Position numbers and translations under genes: made by a program. A DNA stretch of 26,348 nucleotides. Source: CALFER01 sp964472395. Its GTDB lineage: Bacteria > CSSED10-310 > CALFER01. Each line of letters opens with the position of its first letter. Position 1 is the first letter of the stretch. This document shows positions 1 through 8,235 of this stretch, in pieces. Location: NCBI GenBank assembly GCA_964472395.1, contig CAYYMM010000065.1:1-26348 (forward strand), read 5' to 3'. The notes under the pieces are model-generated. The model was not told where the DNA came from. It saw only the letters and a list, made by a program, of their open reading frames with translations, and ran no database searches.

Positions 1-3000
1 CGGTGTTCGTGTCGGGGTCGGTGACGGCCCGGTCGGCGTGGCCGTGGGCGTGCCGCAGGGTTCTTCAACCGTCACGGTGACATCGTCGATGTTCCATCCG
101 GAGTAGACAACCGAACCATCGGTAGTCCCCATTGTCCATCGGATCTGAACGGAGGACTGACCGGCTGCCCACGATGTGAGATCGTATGTCACCGGTGTCC
201 AGGCGGTATCCTGCATGCTGTTATCCGAACCGTTTTCCCAGACAGTGTTCCACGTGGAACCATTCGTCGACACCTGGATCCGCGCATGATCAAATGTGCT
301 CGTTTCGACACCCAGCCATCGATAGAAACTCAATGATACCGTGTAGGCTGACGAACAGTTGATTGCCGGAGCGGTCAGTGCATATTCCGCAATGCTGTTG
401 CCATAAGCACCGGCCAGATTGTACCCATATACGTTGTTGCCCGTATACCCGGATGTCGGATCTCCCGAAACACCTGTCGGCTGACCCCAGGCCCATTGCC
501 CGGTCGTCGTCCAACCCGGATTGGTGTTCATATTGGCCGACAATGCCACGCGGCTTCCCGCTGTGGTGAAACTGTAGTAACTGCCGCCATTGGTGTCCAC
601 GGTCGCGTTTCCATTGACATCTTCCGCTTCGACCTGGAAAAAGTACTGCGTGCAGGCCGTTAAACCGGTCAATGTCCGGCTGTGCGTCGTGACATATGCT
701 GTCGCTTCCGAAACCGTCCCGGGCGGTGTCGCCGTCCCGTATCGAACCCTCGAAATCGATGCTTCGCTGGTCGTCCACGTGATCGTCGCCGTGAATCCCG
801 TGATTCCCGTTATCTGAACATTCGTGATAACCGGTCCCTGACAGTCCGCGGTTGCCGTATCGTACACTTCCGCTGAACTGCCTTCACAGGCCGCATCGTG
901 GTAATGCAGCGTGATGGTATCGCCGTGCGTCAATCGCAGATATCCCGCTCCGGATTGCGACGGTGACCCCTGGATCGTTCCGACAAATTCCCCCGTGTTC
1001 ACTCCGGTTTCCGTCACAGTGACGGTCTCCGGTGTCGATTCGGTCGTCGACGCGATGGTGACCGTCGCGGTATTGACGGTTGAGGGGTTGGTATTGAGAT
1101 CCGAATCCCAGACCCGCATCGTGATCAGATCGCTGCAGGTATAGACGGCCTGATCGAGCGCCGCTGCGCCGCATCCTGCCGCCATGATCGACAGGTTCTT
1201 GGTTTGGGGAATCAGGTTGTGGCCCGTCACGGTGATCAGCGCTGTTCCGGGTGCGGGCGGCGTGATATGCACGGACGCCAACCCCGAGGCATTGGTGTAT
1301 GCAGCGCCCAGCAAGCTGCCGTTCATCGTGATCGCGACCAGAGCACCAGCTCGGGCGGATCCGCCGACTGTCACGGTAACCGGAAAATCCTGTTCATTCG
1401 GCGTCGCTGAGTTGGCCGAGGTGATGGTGATGGTCTGAGGAATTCGTGTCACGAAATCCGTCGAAGGATCACCCATCAGATTGTAAATATCGAAATAATA
1501 CGCTGAATTGGTCGCCGAACTTTGTTCGTAGACTTCGATCAAGCCATACAAGTAGGCCGCAGAGAGCGTATGAACCGTATCCTGATACTGACACCGATAG
1601 ATTTCACGCTGTTCCCAGTCGTCTTCGTCCCAGTAGGAGTTGTTCGATGTGCCCCAGTATGAGATCGATCCCTTGTTCGCAACCAGCACCCATAGCTCAC
1701 CGAACGATACGGTCTGGTCATGCTTGTTCGTTCCGCAGGCAAAAATATTGACGTTGCCATACTCGTCGACATTGGTCAGCGCCTGAACATTAGTGTCCAC
1801 GAAATGGATGCTGGCCGTTCCGGAGCCATCACCGTAGCCGTGCCCCGAATAACACACGATCCCCCGGCCCGCATTGACGTTCGACGCAAAATCCGCCGTC
1901 GCGCCTCCCAGACGTTCATACACCCAGTGCGGCGTATTGTTCGCGGCGTCGACGGGGTCCACGTACGTGTTGAAACAGAACTCATGGGTGGCTTCGAGCT
2001 GGGTGGAATGGTCCGATGACGCAAGCCACAGGGAATCCTTGAAATAATCCTTGCTCGGCATCGTCATCTGCTCGAACTGAAGCAGTTTGTTGAGCAGATT
2101 TTCGACATCGGTCACCGAACGGACCGGAAACCGGCCGATCATGACATCCGGGGTCCAGTATCCCGTGCCCTCCTGTTCCGTGTACTGATTGTCGTCAGCG
2201 GTACCGGATTGCTCACCCGTGTAACAGGGTATCGTATTGGTATCGCCGGCCAGCAGGACATAATCCGGAGGATTGCTGCCGACGTAAGCGGTATGGATTA
2301 AATTGTAGATCGTCGTGGTGGTCGCACCGGAGGGGGCTGTGACCATCGTCACATTGTATCCGCACTGTTCCTTCCAATCGATGAACGGGGTCAGCGCGGT
2401 CTGATAATCCGTCGCGGCGATGATCAGATACTCGATGGGAGCGGCGGGTGGAAACGAAAAGTTCTTGCTCTCCCCAACGTTGATCAGCATCTGATCAAAT
2501 ACCTGATTGAACGGCTGACTTGCATAGCGTTTCGCCCGTTCCAATGTCATTGTGCGATCGGCGTTCTTCAGATTCAGGTCGATCGAAATGGAAGAGATGG
2601 CACGAATCGCATTTTTGACCGGATTGTAAGAAACTGGTGAAATCTCGATCACTACGATGCGATGACCTCGCATAATATCATCATCGCGGATGGTCACGAG
2701 TGCATTGCCGAGCCATTCGTCCCGCGAATAAACGTCATCGTTTTTAATGAACGGTGCCGCTTCGGCCGCGCCAGGCAGCTTCGGAATCGGCGGTTGCACC
2801 GGGATCAGCGGGTTGTCCAGGACGATTTCCTGCGGATCTGATGATTCGACTGACAGTGTGATCTCAGCACCGAATGGAACTTCGACGAACTTGCGAAGGA
2901 CCGGCAATCGCGGAAAACCGTGCTCACCTGAAAATGCATTCCCCTCGAAATTGAGAATCGTATGAGCCCCACCTTTGGTATCCCGGACGGTGGCATCGAT

Positions 3001-3171
3001 GCCTTGGAGCGACACATCGAATGCGATTGTCTCCCAGGTCTGCATCCGCATCTGCAGTTCCGGCTGGGTTCGATCCATTCCCTCAAACGGAATCCAGGCC
3101 GCTCCGGCACTGGAAACCCAGGTCAGCAAAGCAATCAACAACACCTTCGGCATAAACCTCTTGTCTGACAT
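1..3171 (-). CDS. Secreted gingipain-type cysteine protease (peptidase C25), 3' end outside the window
   Basis: The minus-strand frame is open from an ATG at 3171 to base 1, giving 1057 codons without a stop, so the C-terminus is missing. An AAGGAGG site (3178-3184) lies 6 bases before the ATG. Residues 1-24 form a signal peptide (MSDKRFMPKVLLIALL, cleavage near SAGA-A). Residues 25-235 resemble a C25 propeptide. The catalytic domain spans about 245-575: YVLLAGD at 304-310, IGRFPV at 345-350, the catalytic-His motif YSGHG (His444), the catalytic Cys in IFACG (Cys479) and a closing MGDPS. It is followed by an Ig-like domain (about 578-665), a Cys-containing beta domain (about 668-772), a fibronectin type III domain (about 775-865) and a jelly-roll, adhesin-like domain (about 866-1035). 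The visible end is a Pro/Thr linker. By family it is an exported endopeptidase; gingipains prefer Arg or Lys, but specificity cannot be read here. It is divergent from the aspartyl protease gene. Confidence 0.93.
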   Translation of the reverse strand, partial: MSDKRFMPKVLLIALLTWVSSAGAAWIPFEGMDRTQPELQMRMQTWETIAFDVSLQGIDATVRDTKGGAHTILNFEGNAFSGEHGFPRLPVLRKFVEVPFGAEITLSVESSDPQEIVLDNPLIPVQPPIPKLPGAAEAAPFIKNDDVYSRDEWLGNALVTIRDDDIMRGHRIVVIEISPVSYNPVKNAIRAISSISIDLNLKNADRTMTLERAKRYASQPFNQVFDQMLINVGESKNFSFPPAAPIEYLIIAATDYQTALTPFIDWKEQCGYNVTMVTAPSGATTTTIYNLIHTAYVGSNPPDYVLLAGDTNTIPCYTGEQSGTADDNQYTEQEGTGYWTPDVMIGRFPVRSVTDVENLLNKLLQFEQMTMPSKDYFKDSLWLASSDHSTQLEATHEFCFNTYVDPVDAANNTPHWVYERLGGATADFASNVNAGRGIVCYSGHGYGDGSGTASIHFVDTNVQALTNVDEYGNVNIFACGTNKHDQTVSFGELWVLVANKGSISYWGTSNNSYWDEDDWEQREIYRCQYQDTVHTLSAAYLYGLIEVYEQSSATNSAYYFDIYNLMGDPSTDFVTRIPQTITITSANSATPNEQDFPVTVTVGGSARAGALVAITMNGSLLGAAYTNASGLASVHITPPAPGTALITVTGHNLIPQTKNLSIMAAGCGAAALDQAVYTCSDLITMRVWDSDLNTNPSTVNTATVTIASTTESTPETVTVTETGVNTGEFVGTIQGSPSQSGAGYLRLTHGDTITLHYHDAACEGSSAEVYDTATADCQGPVITNVQITGITGFTATITWTTSEASISRVRYGTATPPGTVSEATAYVTTHSRTLTGLTACTQYFFQVEAEDVNGNATVDTNGGSYYSFTTAGSRVALSANMNTNPGWTTTGQWAWGQPTGVSGDPTSGYTGNNVYGYNLAGAYGNSIAEYALTAPAINCSSAYTVSLSFYRWLGVETSTFDHARIQVSTNGSTWNTVWENGSDNSMQDTAWTPVTYDLTSWAAGQSSVQIRWTMGTTDGSVVYSGWNIDDVTVTVEEPCGTPTATPTGPSPTPTRTP

Positions 3172-3213
3172 GAAGATCCTCCTTCCCCCTCTCAAATCGA
3201 CAGGAGAGTGATG

Positions 3214-3242
3214 AATATACTGGTATACGCGCGTAATATCAA
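3214..3242 (-). promoter_or_regulatory. Sigma-70-type promoter for the C25 protease gene
   Basis: On the minus strand a -35 box TTGATA (3237-3242) is separated by exactly 17 bases from a -10 box TATATT (3214-3219). Each matches consensus at 5 of 6 positions. Transcription would start near 3207, leaving a leader of about 36 bases before the ATG at 3171. Confidence 0.65.
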
Positions 3243-3308
3243 ACGTCCCTTCGTGCAATGATATCCTGGATCTTCCCGCCTGTGTCTGCACCAGCACCCC
3301 TCAAACGC

Positions 3309-3337
3309 TTGCATCCTACCCTTTCCCGCGCTATTAA
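3309..3337 (+). promoter_or_regulatory. Candidate promoter for the aspartyl protease gene
   Basis: TTGCAT (3309-3314), a 17-base spacer and TATTAA (3332-3337) lie about 50 bases before the ATG at 3385. The -10 box is only a 4 of 6 match. The rest of the 213-base divergent region (3172-3384) shows nothing else I can name, apart from a TATAC direct repeat near 3216-3227. Confidence 0.45.
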
Positions 3338-3384
3338 TCTGACGTCGCGAAACCCAAGTTACCTTCAGCCCCACAGGAGTCACC

Positions 3385-5241
3385 ATGCGACAGAACGCGT
3401 TCCACCATGCCTATTGGATCCTGCTCATGACACTGATTGCCTCCGCTGCTCCCGCAAGTCTGGCCGAACTTCCGGAACTGGCACTCCGTCATCGGGATGC
3501 GCTGGGAGGGGAAGCCGTCATCCGGGCAGTATCTTCGGCCCGCTTCCTGTCGGATGTCCGGATTGTCATGATCAAGGGCACTATCGAAGAGATGTTTACG
3601 GCACCCGGAAACTACTTTGTACGGATCAAGACACCCGTGATGGAGCAGACACAGGGAGAATCGGGCGGCGTCGAATGGACACTCGATCAAAATGGACAGG
3701 TAGTGATGAAGGAACTGGCAAATGCTGACGGTATAGTGGCAGCACCGGTCATCCCGATGTTTCAGTATCTGTTTCCGGGCACGGGGTATGAATTGGAGGA
3801 CGGCGGTGTCGAGATGAGGGATGATCGGGAGTATCGGGTGCTTCGCGTGAGGGATATTCGGCGCCAGACGACCCGGACATTACTTCTGAATCCTGAGACA
3901 TTTCTTGCCGAGCGGATCGACGAGATTGAAGACGGTATTCCGGTCACGACGCATCTGAGTGATTACCGCGAGGTCTCAGGGGTGCAGATTCCGTTCACCA
4001 CCGTGCAGTACATTCAGTTGGCCGGCATGCCTGAAACTCATATTGAATTGAACTCCGCCGAGTTCAACATCAGCATTCCTCCGCGTGTCTTCGATCCTCC
4101 GATTTCAGCGCGTCGCGATTTCACGTTTCCGGAAGGGAAGACCCGTCACATGATCGATCTCACACGCATCGGCGATCACATCCTGATTCCCGTCCGGATC
4201 AACAAAAAAGGGCCTTATCTGTTTCTACTGGATTCCGGAGCGGCAGCCACGATTCTGAACCGGTCGCTCGCCAAAGACCTCGACCTCGAAATCACTGAAG
4301 GCATGCAGGCATTGGGTGTCGGCGGTACAGAGGTGTTCGGAGCCTGTCAGATCGATTCGCTCGATATCGACGGTTTCTCGATTCAGAACCTGAAGATCTA
4401 CTCCGGCGCGCTCGATTCACTCAGCGCGGCGCTCGGCGTCGATATCCAGGGGATTCTCGGATACGACCTGTTCGCCCGCGCCGTCATCAAACTCGATATC
4501 CGGGCAAGTCTCATGACGCTGATCGAACCGACGAATTTCAAGTATTCAGGAGAAGGCAGCGTTCTGAAGGGAGAAATCACGGGCGGACTCATGCATATCG
4601 AAGCGACTCTCGATGAGCAATGGACCGGTACTTTTCGCGTCGATACCGGTGCAGCGGGAGCGATCCATCTGCACAGCCCATTCGTGAACAGGAACGGACT
4701 GGTCGAGGCCTATGCTCCTCACATTGAAATGAACACCATGGGAGCCGGCGGGACTACACCGACGTTCTTCACTCGAGCAAATAAGTTCGATCTCGGCGGA
4801 TACCGGTTCGATCGGCCCATCGTGACTCTCCAGACATCGGAAACCGGAGGCGCGCTGGCGATGCGCGATTCGATCGGAACGATCGGGAACGATGTCTGGT
4901 CGCGATTCACGGTGTACTTCGATTATCCCCGCAAACGGGTCATTCTCGAACCCAATCCCGACTTCGATATCCCGCTGCACATGATCCGCTCAGGGATTTC
5001 AGCCGTGCGAAGGGACGACGCTCTGGTCGTGCTCGGAACAATACCTGGGAGTCCGGGAGCTCGGAAAAAGATCCTCCCAGGAGACCGGATCATCGAAATC
5101 GACGGGGTGGAGATCACTTCCATGAGTGATCTGGACTGGCGGGCGTCGCTCGATGGCGATGCCGGCGGGAAGGTCAGGCTGAAGATCGAGCGGGGCAACC
5201 GGGTCATGTCACGCACCATCCGATTCGCGGAATACCTTTGA
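3385..5241 (+). CDS. Exported two-lobed aspartyl (retropepsin-like) protease with C-terminal PDZ domain
   Basis: 618 aa. The ATG at 3385 follows AGGAG with good spacing. Residues 1-27 form a signal peptide ending in an A-P-A-S-L-A-E context. Residues 28-240 are a beta-rich region resembling LolA/LppX-like outer-membrane lipoprotein-sorting domains. Two aspartyl protease half-motifs follow in one chain: LLDSG with Asp283, paired with GILGYDLF (356-363), and RVDTG with Asp420, paired with IGNDVWSRF (about 500-508). Single-chain enzymes of this kind can form the active site from both halves. Residues about 535-615 are a PDZ domain (PGSPGARKKILPGDRIIEIDG), which usually binds C-terminal peptides. 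The likely location is the periplasm or outer membrane; substrates are unknown. It is divergent from the C25 protease and followed by an exported FKBP. Confidence 0.88.
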   Translation: MRQNAFHHAYWILLMTLIASAAPASLAELPELALRHRDALGGEAVIRAVSSARFLSDVRIVMIKGTIEEMFTAPGNYFVRIKTPVMEQTQGESGGVEWTLDQNGQVVMKELANADGIVAAPVIPMFQYLFPGTGYELEDGGVEMRDDREYRVLRVRDIRRQTTRTLLLNPETFLAERIDEIEDGIPVTTHLSDYREVSGVQIPFTTVQYIQLAGMPETHIELNSAEFNISIPPRVFDPPISARRDFTFPEGKTRHMIDLTRIGDHILIPVRINKKGPYLFLLDSGAAATILNRSLAKDLDLEITEGMQALGVGGTEVFGACQIDSLDIDGFSIQNLKIYSGALDSLSAALGVDIQGILGYDLFARAVIKLDIRASLMTLIEPTNFKYSGEGSVLKGEITGGLMHIEATLDEQWTGTFRVDTGAAGAIHLHSPFVNRNGLVEAYAPHIEMNTMGAGGTTPTFFTRANKFDLGGYRFDRPIVTLQTSETGGALAMRDSIGTIGNDVWSRFTVYFDYPRKRVILEPNPDFDIPLHMIRSGISAVRRDDALVVLGTIPGSPGARKKILPGDRIIEIDGVEITSMSDLDWRASLDGDAGGKVRLKIERGNRVMSRTIRFAEYL

Positions 5242-5248
5242 TCTTCGC

Positions 5249-5269
5249 CGGATCGTCCATCGCGATCCG
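5249..5269. other. Short inverted repeat followed by an A-run
   Basis: CGGATCG (5249-5255) and CGATCCG (5263-5269) can pair as a 7-bp stem with a 7-base loop, just after the aspartyl protease stop. On the plus strand it is followed by eight A residues rather than T residues, so it does not fit an intrinsic terminator. Role unknown. Confidence 0.35.
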
Positions 5270-5314
5270 CCAAAAAAAATACCTCATCACGCTATTTATT
5301 CCGTTGTGTTGTGC

Positions 5315-5337
5315 TATACTGCCGCGGTTTTAACCGC
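5315..5337 (+). promoter_or_regulatory. -10 element and perfect palindrome upstream of the FKBP gene
   Basis: TATACT (5315-5320) is a good -10 box, but no convincing -35 box sits at the right distance. The palindrome GCGGTTTTAACCGC (5324-5337) would span the predicted start of transcription near 5327. That is a position typical of an operator. A gene-specific activator or repressor is an inference. Confidence 0.4.
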
Positions 5338-5366
5338 CGGTATCCGGCATGAAGGAGACACTTCAG

Positions 5367-6095
5367 ATGAAAACATTCCTAGCGTTTCTCACGATCGGCG
5401 CTCTAACGATAACTACGCTGAACGCAGCAGAACCCAAAGTCGAACTCAAGGACACCAAAGACAAGATCAGTTACAGCATCGGAGTCAACATTGGATCCTC
5501 CCTGAAGAAGGAAAACTTCGATCTCAATGTGGATCTCGTACTCAAAGGTCTCAAGGAATCACTCACGGGCGGCACACTCCTGATGACCGAACAGGAGATG
5601 CAGGATACGTTGATGACATTCCAGAAAGAGATTATGGACAAGCAAAAGGAGCAGGCAAAGGTGGCAGGAGAAAAGAACAAGAAGGATGGCGAAGCCTTCC
5701 TGGCTGAAAATGCGAAGAAAAGCGGCGTGAAAGTGACGTCGAGTGGTCTGCAATACAAGGTTGTGACGGAAGGCAAGGGCGAAAAACCGAAAGCCACCGA
5801 TACGGTTTCGGTTCACTACAAGGGTACCTTGATCGATGGAAAAGTGTTCGACAGTTCAATCGAGCGCGGCCAGCCCGCCACCTTCCCGGTCAACGGTGTC
5901 ATTCCGGGATGGACCGAAGCGCTGCAACTGATGTCGGTCGGATCCAAATACGAACTCGCCATCCCCTCGAATCTCGCGTACGGCGAACGCGGTGCCGGCG
6001 GCGACATCGGACCGAATGCTACGTTGATATTCGAAGTCGAGCTTCTCGGAATCAATCCGGCCAATACCGGAGATCCGGCGCCGGCCACAAAGTAA
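5367..6095 (+). CDS. Exported FKBP-type peptidyl-prolyl cis-trans isomerase (Mip/FkpA-like)
   Basis: 242 aa from the ATG at 5367, chosen because AAGGAG lies 9 bases upstream and a signal peptide begins there (MKTFLAFLTIGALTITTLNA-A). An earlier in-frame ATG at 5349 sits before the ribosome-binding site. Residues about 22-110 are a charged helical region that matches the N-terminal dimerisation domain of FkpA/Mip proteins (SYSIGVNIGSSLK motif, then a Lys/Glu-rich helix). Residues about 120-230 are the FKBP catalytic domain: VSVHYKGTLIDGKVFDSS, then the VIPGW and LAYGERG motifs. It catalyses Xaa-Pro isomerisation during folding of exported proteins, probably in the periplasm. The tail (GDPAPATK) is short and flexible. 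Many exported proteins are encoded nearby. Confidence 0.93.
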   Translation: MKTFLAFLTIGALTITTLNAAEPKVELKDTKDKISYSIGVNIGSSLKKENFDLNVDLVLKGLKESLTGGTLLMTEQEMQDTLMTFQKEIMDKQKEQAKVAGEKNKKDGEAFLAENAKKSGVKVTSSGLQYKVVTEGKGEKPKATDTVSVHYKGTLIDGKVFDSSIERGQPATFPVNGVIPGWTEALQLMSVGSKYELAIPSNLAYGERGAGGDIGPNATLIFEVELLGINPANTGDPAPATK

Positions 6096-6116
6096 CCTTT
6101 TTCCAAAGCGGTTTAT

Positions 6117-6146
6117 CCCCCCACTCGGTTCTTCCGATGTGGGGGG
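6117..6146 (+). promoter_or_regulatory. Strong hairpin between FKBP and EF-G genes containing the EF-G ribosome-binding region
   Basis: CCCCCCAC (6117-6124) pairs with GTGGGGGG (6139-6146). Inside it TCGG pairs with CCGA across a TTCTT loop, leaving one unpaired T. The stem is about 12 bp and very GC-rich. The sequence after it is TGTGATTTT, a weak U-tract, so it could be a poor terminator for the FKBP gene. The G-run of the 3' arm is also the only Shine-Dalgarno-like sequence for EF-G, ending 9 bases before its ATG. Folding would therefore hide the ribosome-binding site. Confidence 0.6.
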
Positions 6147-6155
6147 TGTGATTTT

Positions 6156-8222
6156 ATGAGCCAGAAAACATTACGCAATATCGGAATCGCGGCACACATC
6201 GACGCCGGAAAGACAACGGTCACGGAGCGGATCCTGTATTTCACGGGAACGACCCATAAAATCGGAGAAGTCCATAATGGTCAGGCGACCATGGATTTCA
6301 TGAAACAGGAGCAGGAACGCGGCATTACCATCGCCTCGGCTGCCATCTCATGTCAGTGGAACGATTGCCGGATCAACATCATCGATACCCCCGGACATGT
6401 CGATTTCACGGTTGAAGTTGAGCGCTCATTGCGGGTGCTGGACGGGCTGATCGCCGTGTTCTGCGCGGTCAGCGGAGTGGAACCTCAGTCCCGAACCGTA
6501 TGGCATCAAGCCGACACCTATCATGTCCCCAGATTGGCCTTCGTCAACAAGATGGACCGAGCCGGCGCGGATTTTCTGCGATGCGTGGACATGATGAACG
6601 AAGAACTCGAGGCGAACGCCGTTGCCATCCAGTTGCCCATTGGCGCTGAAGACCTTTTCTCGGGAGTCGTCGATCTGATCACCGGCAAAGCCTATGAAAA
6701 CACCGATAGCAACCGGAAAGAGATTCCGGTCCCGGAATCAATGACGGGTGCCGTCCAGACAGCCCGATCGATCCTGATCGAGAAACTGGCGGATTTCGAT
6801 GACGGGATCCTCACGGCATTCGTCAGCGGCGACCCGATCTCCGACGAAGCACTGCGCGAAGCTGTCCGATCCTGCTCCCTTCGTTCTCTTATCACCCCCG
6901 TGCTCTGCGGCGCAGCCTATAAGAACATCGGAATCAAATCACTGCTCGATGCGGTGATCGACTATCTCCCGTCCCCACTCGAAGCACTGCCGGTCACAGG
7001 ATCGGATCCGGATGATCCCGACCGGGTGATTTCACGGAAGCCATCCACTCACGATCCATTCGCTGCACTCGCATTCAAGATCATTTTCGATCCGTTTGTC
7101 GGCCAGCAGACGTTCGTCCGGATTTACTCCGGCGTCATCCACAAGGGCGACACGGTCTTCAACGCATCCAAGGGGCGTCGAGAACGGGTTCTTCGACTTC
7201 TCAGGATCCGCGCGAAGGAACGGATCGATATGGATTCCGCCGAGGCCGGTGACATCGTCGCACTGATCGGAATGAAGATAACTTCGACCGGAAACACGCT
7301 GTGCGATGAAGATAAACCGATCCTTCTCGAACAGATCCGCATCCCCGATACAGTCATCAGTCTCAAGGTGACAGCACCCTCCAAGGAGGAGTCGGATCGG
7401 CTCAGTTCAGCGTTGACGAAGCTGGCGCTGGAAGATCCGTCGTTTCTGGTGAGACATGATCCGGAAACCCGCGAAACGATTCTCTCGGGCATGGGCGAAC
7501 TGCACTTGGAGGTGCTAGTCGACCGGCTGCGGCAGGATTATGGGGTTACGGTTGAAACCGGCCGACCGGCGGTGGCGTACCGCGAAACGGTCGCCGGCGA
7601 GGCCACACTCGAATACCGTCACGTCAAACAGACAGGCGGACACGGTCAGTTTGCCGTGGTGAAGTTCCGCATTGAGCCCAACCCACAGGGCGGATTCGAG
7701 TTCGAAGACCGGACCAAAGGCGGCGTCATTCCTGCCGAATACATCCCCGCAATCGAAAAGGGTATTCACGACGCGCTTCAGGAAGGGCCCCTGGCCGGTT
7801 TCCCCGTCATCAATACCCGAATCGTGCTCGTGGACGGGAAAAGCCACGAAGTCGATTCGAGCGAAATGGCGTTTCGAACCGCGGCGGCCGCATGTTTCCG
7901 TGACGTATTCCGCAAAGCCTCCCCCCGATTGCTCGAACCGCTTATGAAGCTCGATATCGCCACTCCGGATGACTTCATCGGCTCGATTGTCGCCGACCTG
8001 AATCGCCGCCGAGGCCGGATTCTCAGCATGCGCCGCTACCGGAAAGGATCTCAGAAACTAACGGGAGTCGTCCCGCTGGCGGAAATGTTCGGCTATGCCA
8101 CGACCATTCGATCGATTTCAAGTGGTCGAGCCAATCACGCCATGGAATTCGACCATTACGAACCACTCGGCCAAACGCTTCAGGAAACGGTCATCGCCGA
8201 CCTGCGTGCAGAGAAAGCCTGA
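6156..8222 (+). CDS. fusA: Translation elongation factor G
   Basis: 688 aa, close to the usual length of about 690. This GTPase drives ribosome translocation and, with RRF, ribosome recycling. The G-domain motifs are all present: AHIDAGKTT (G1, about 13-21), RGIT (G2, 55-58), DTPGHVD (G3, 77-83, with the catalytic His81), NKMD (G4, about 131) and CGAAYKN (G5). Domains II to V follow, including the domain IV segment ETVAGEATLEYRHVKQTGG and a full C-terminal domain. The gene is not beside rpsL, rpsG or tuf, so this may be a second EF-G paralogue rather than the str-operon copy; that is inference. A strong hairpin covers its start region. The methyltransferase gene starts 13 bases after its stop. 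Confidence 0.96.
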   Translation: MSQKTLRNIGIAAHIDAGKTTVTERILYFTGTTHKIGEVHNGQATMDFMKQEQERGITIASAAISCQWNDCRINIIDTPGHVDFTVEVERSLRVLDGLIAVFCAVSGVEPQSRTVWHQADTYHVPRLAFVNKMDRAGADFLRCVDMMNEELEANAVAIQLPIGAEDLFSGVVDLITGKAYENTDSNRKEIPVPESMTGAVQTARSILIEKLADFDDGILTAFVSGDPISDEALREAVRSCSLRSLITPVLCGAAYKNIGIKSLLDAVIDYLPSPLEALPVTGSDPDDPDRVISRKPSTHDPFAALAFKIIFDPFVGQQTFVRIYSGVIHKGDTVFNASKGRRERVLRLLRIRAKERIDMDSAEAGDIVALIGMKITSTGNTLCDEDKPILLEQIRIPDTVISLKVTAPSKEESDRLSSALTKLALEDPSFLVRHDPETRETILSGMGELHLEVLVDRLRQDYGVTVETGRPAVAYRETVAGEATLEYRHVKQTGGHGQFAVVKFRIEPNPQGGFEFEDRTKGGVIPAEYIPAIEKGIHDALQEGPLAGFPVINTRIVLVDGKSHEVDSSEMAFRTAAAACFRDVFRKASPRLLEPLMKLDIATPDDFIGSIVADLNRRRGRILSMRRYRKGSQKLTGVVPLAEMFGYATTIRSISSGRANHAMEFDHYEPLGQTLQETVIADLRAEKA

Positions 8223-8235
8223 CCGGCGTTTTGTC

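Noticed and set aside
290..3110. Several short open frames on both strands in the first 3 kb
   Set aside because: They are shadows of the long C25 protease frame, which runs through the whole stretch and carries clear family motifs.
5249..5280. Intrinsic terminator after the aspartyl protease gene
   Set aside because: The stem is followed by A residues on the plus strand, and on the minus strand the T-run comes before the stem rather than after it.
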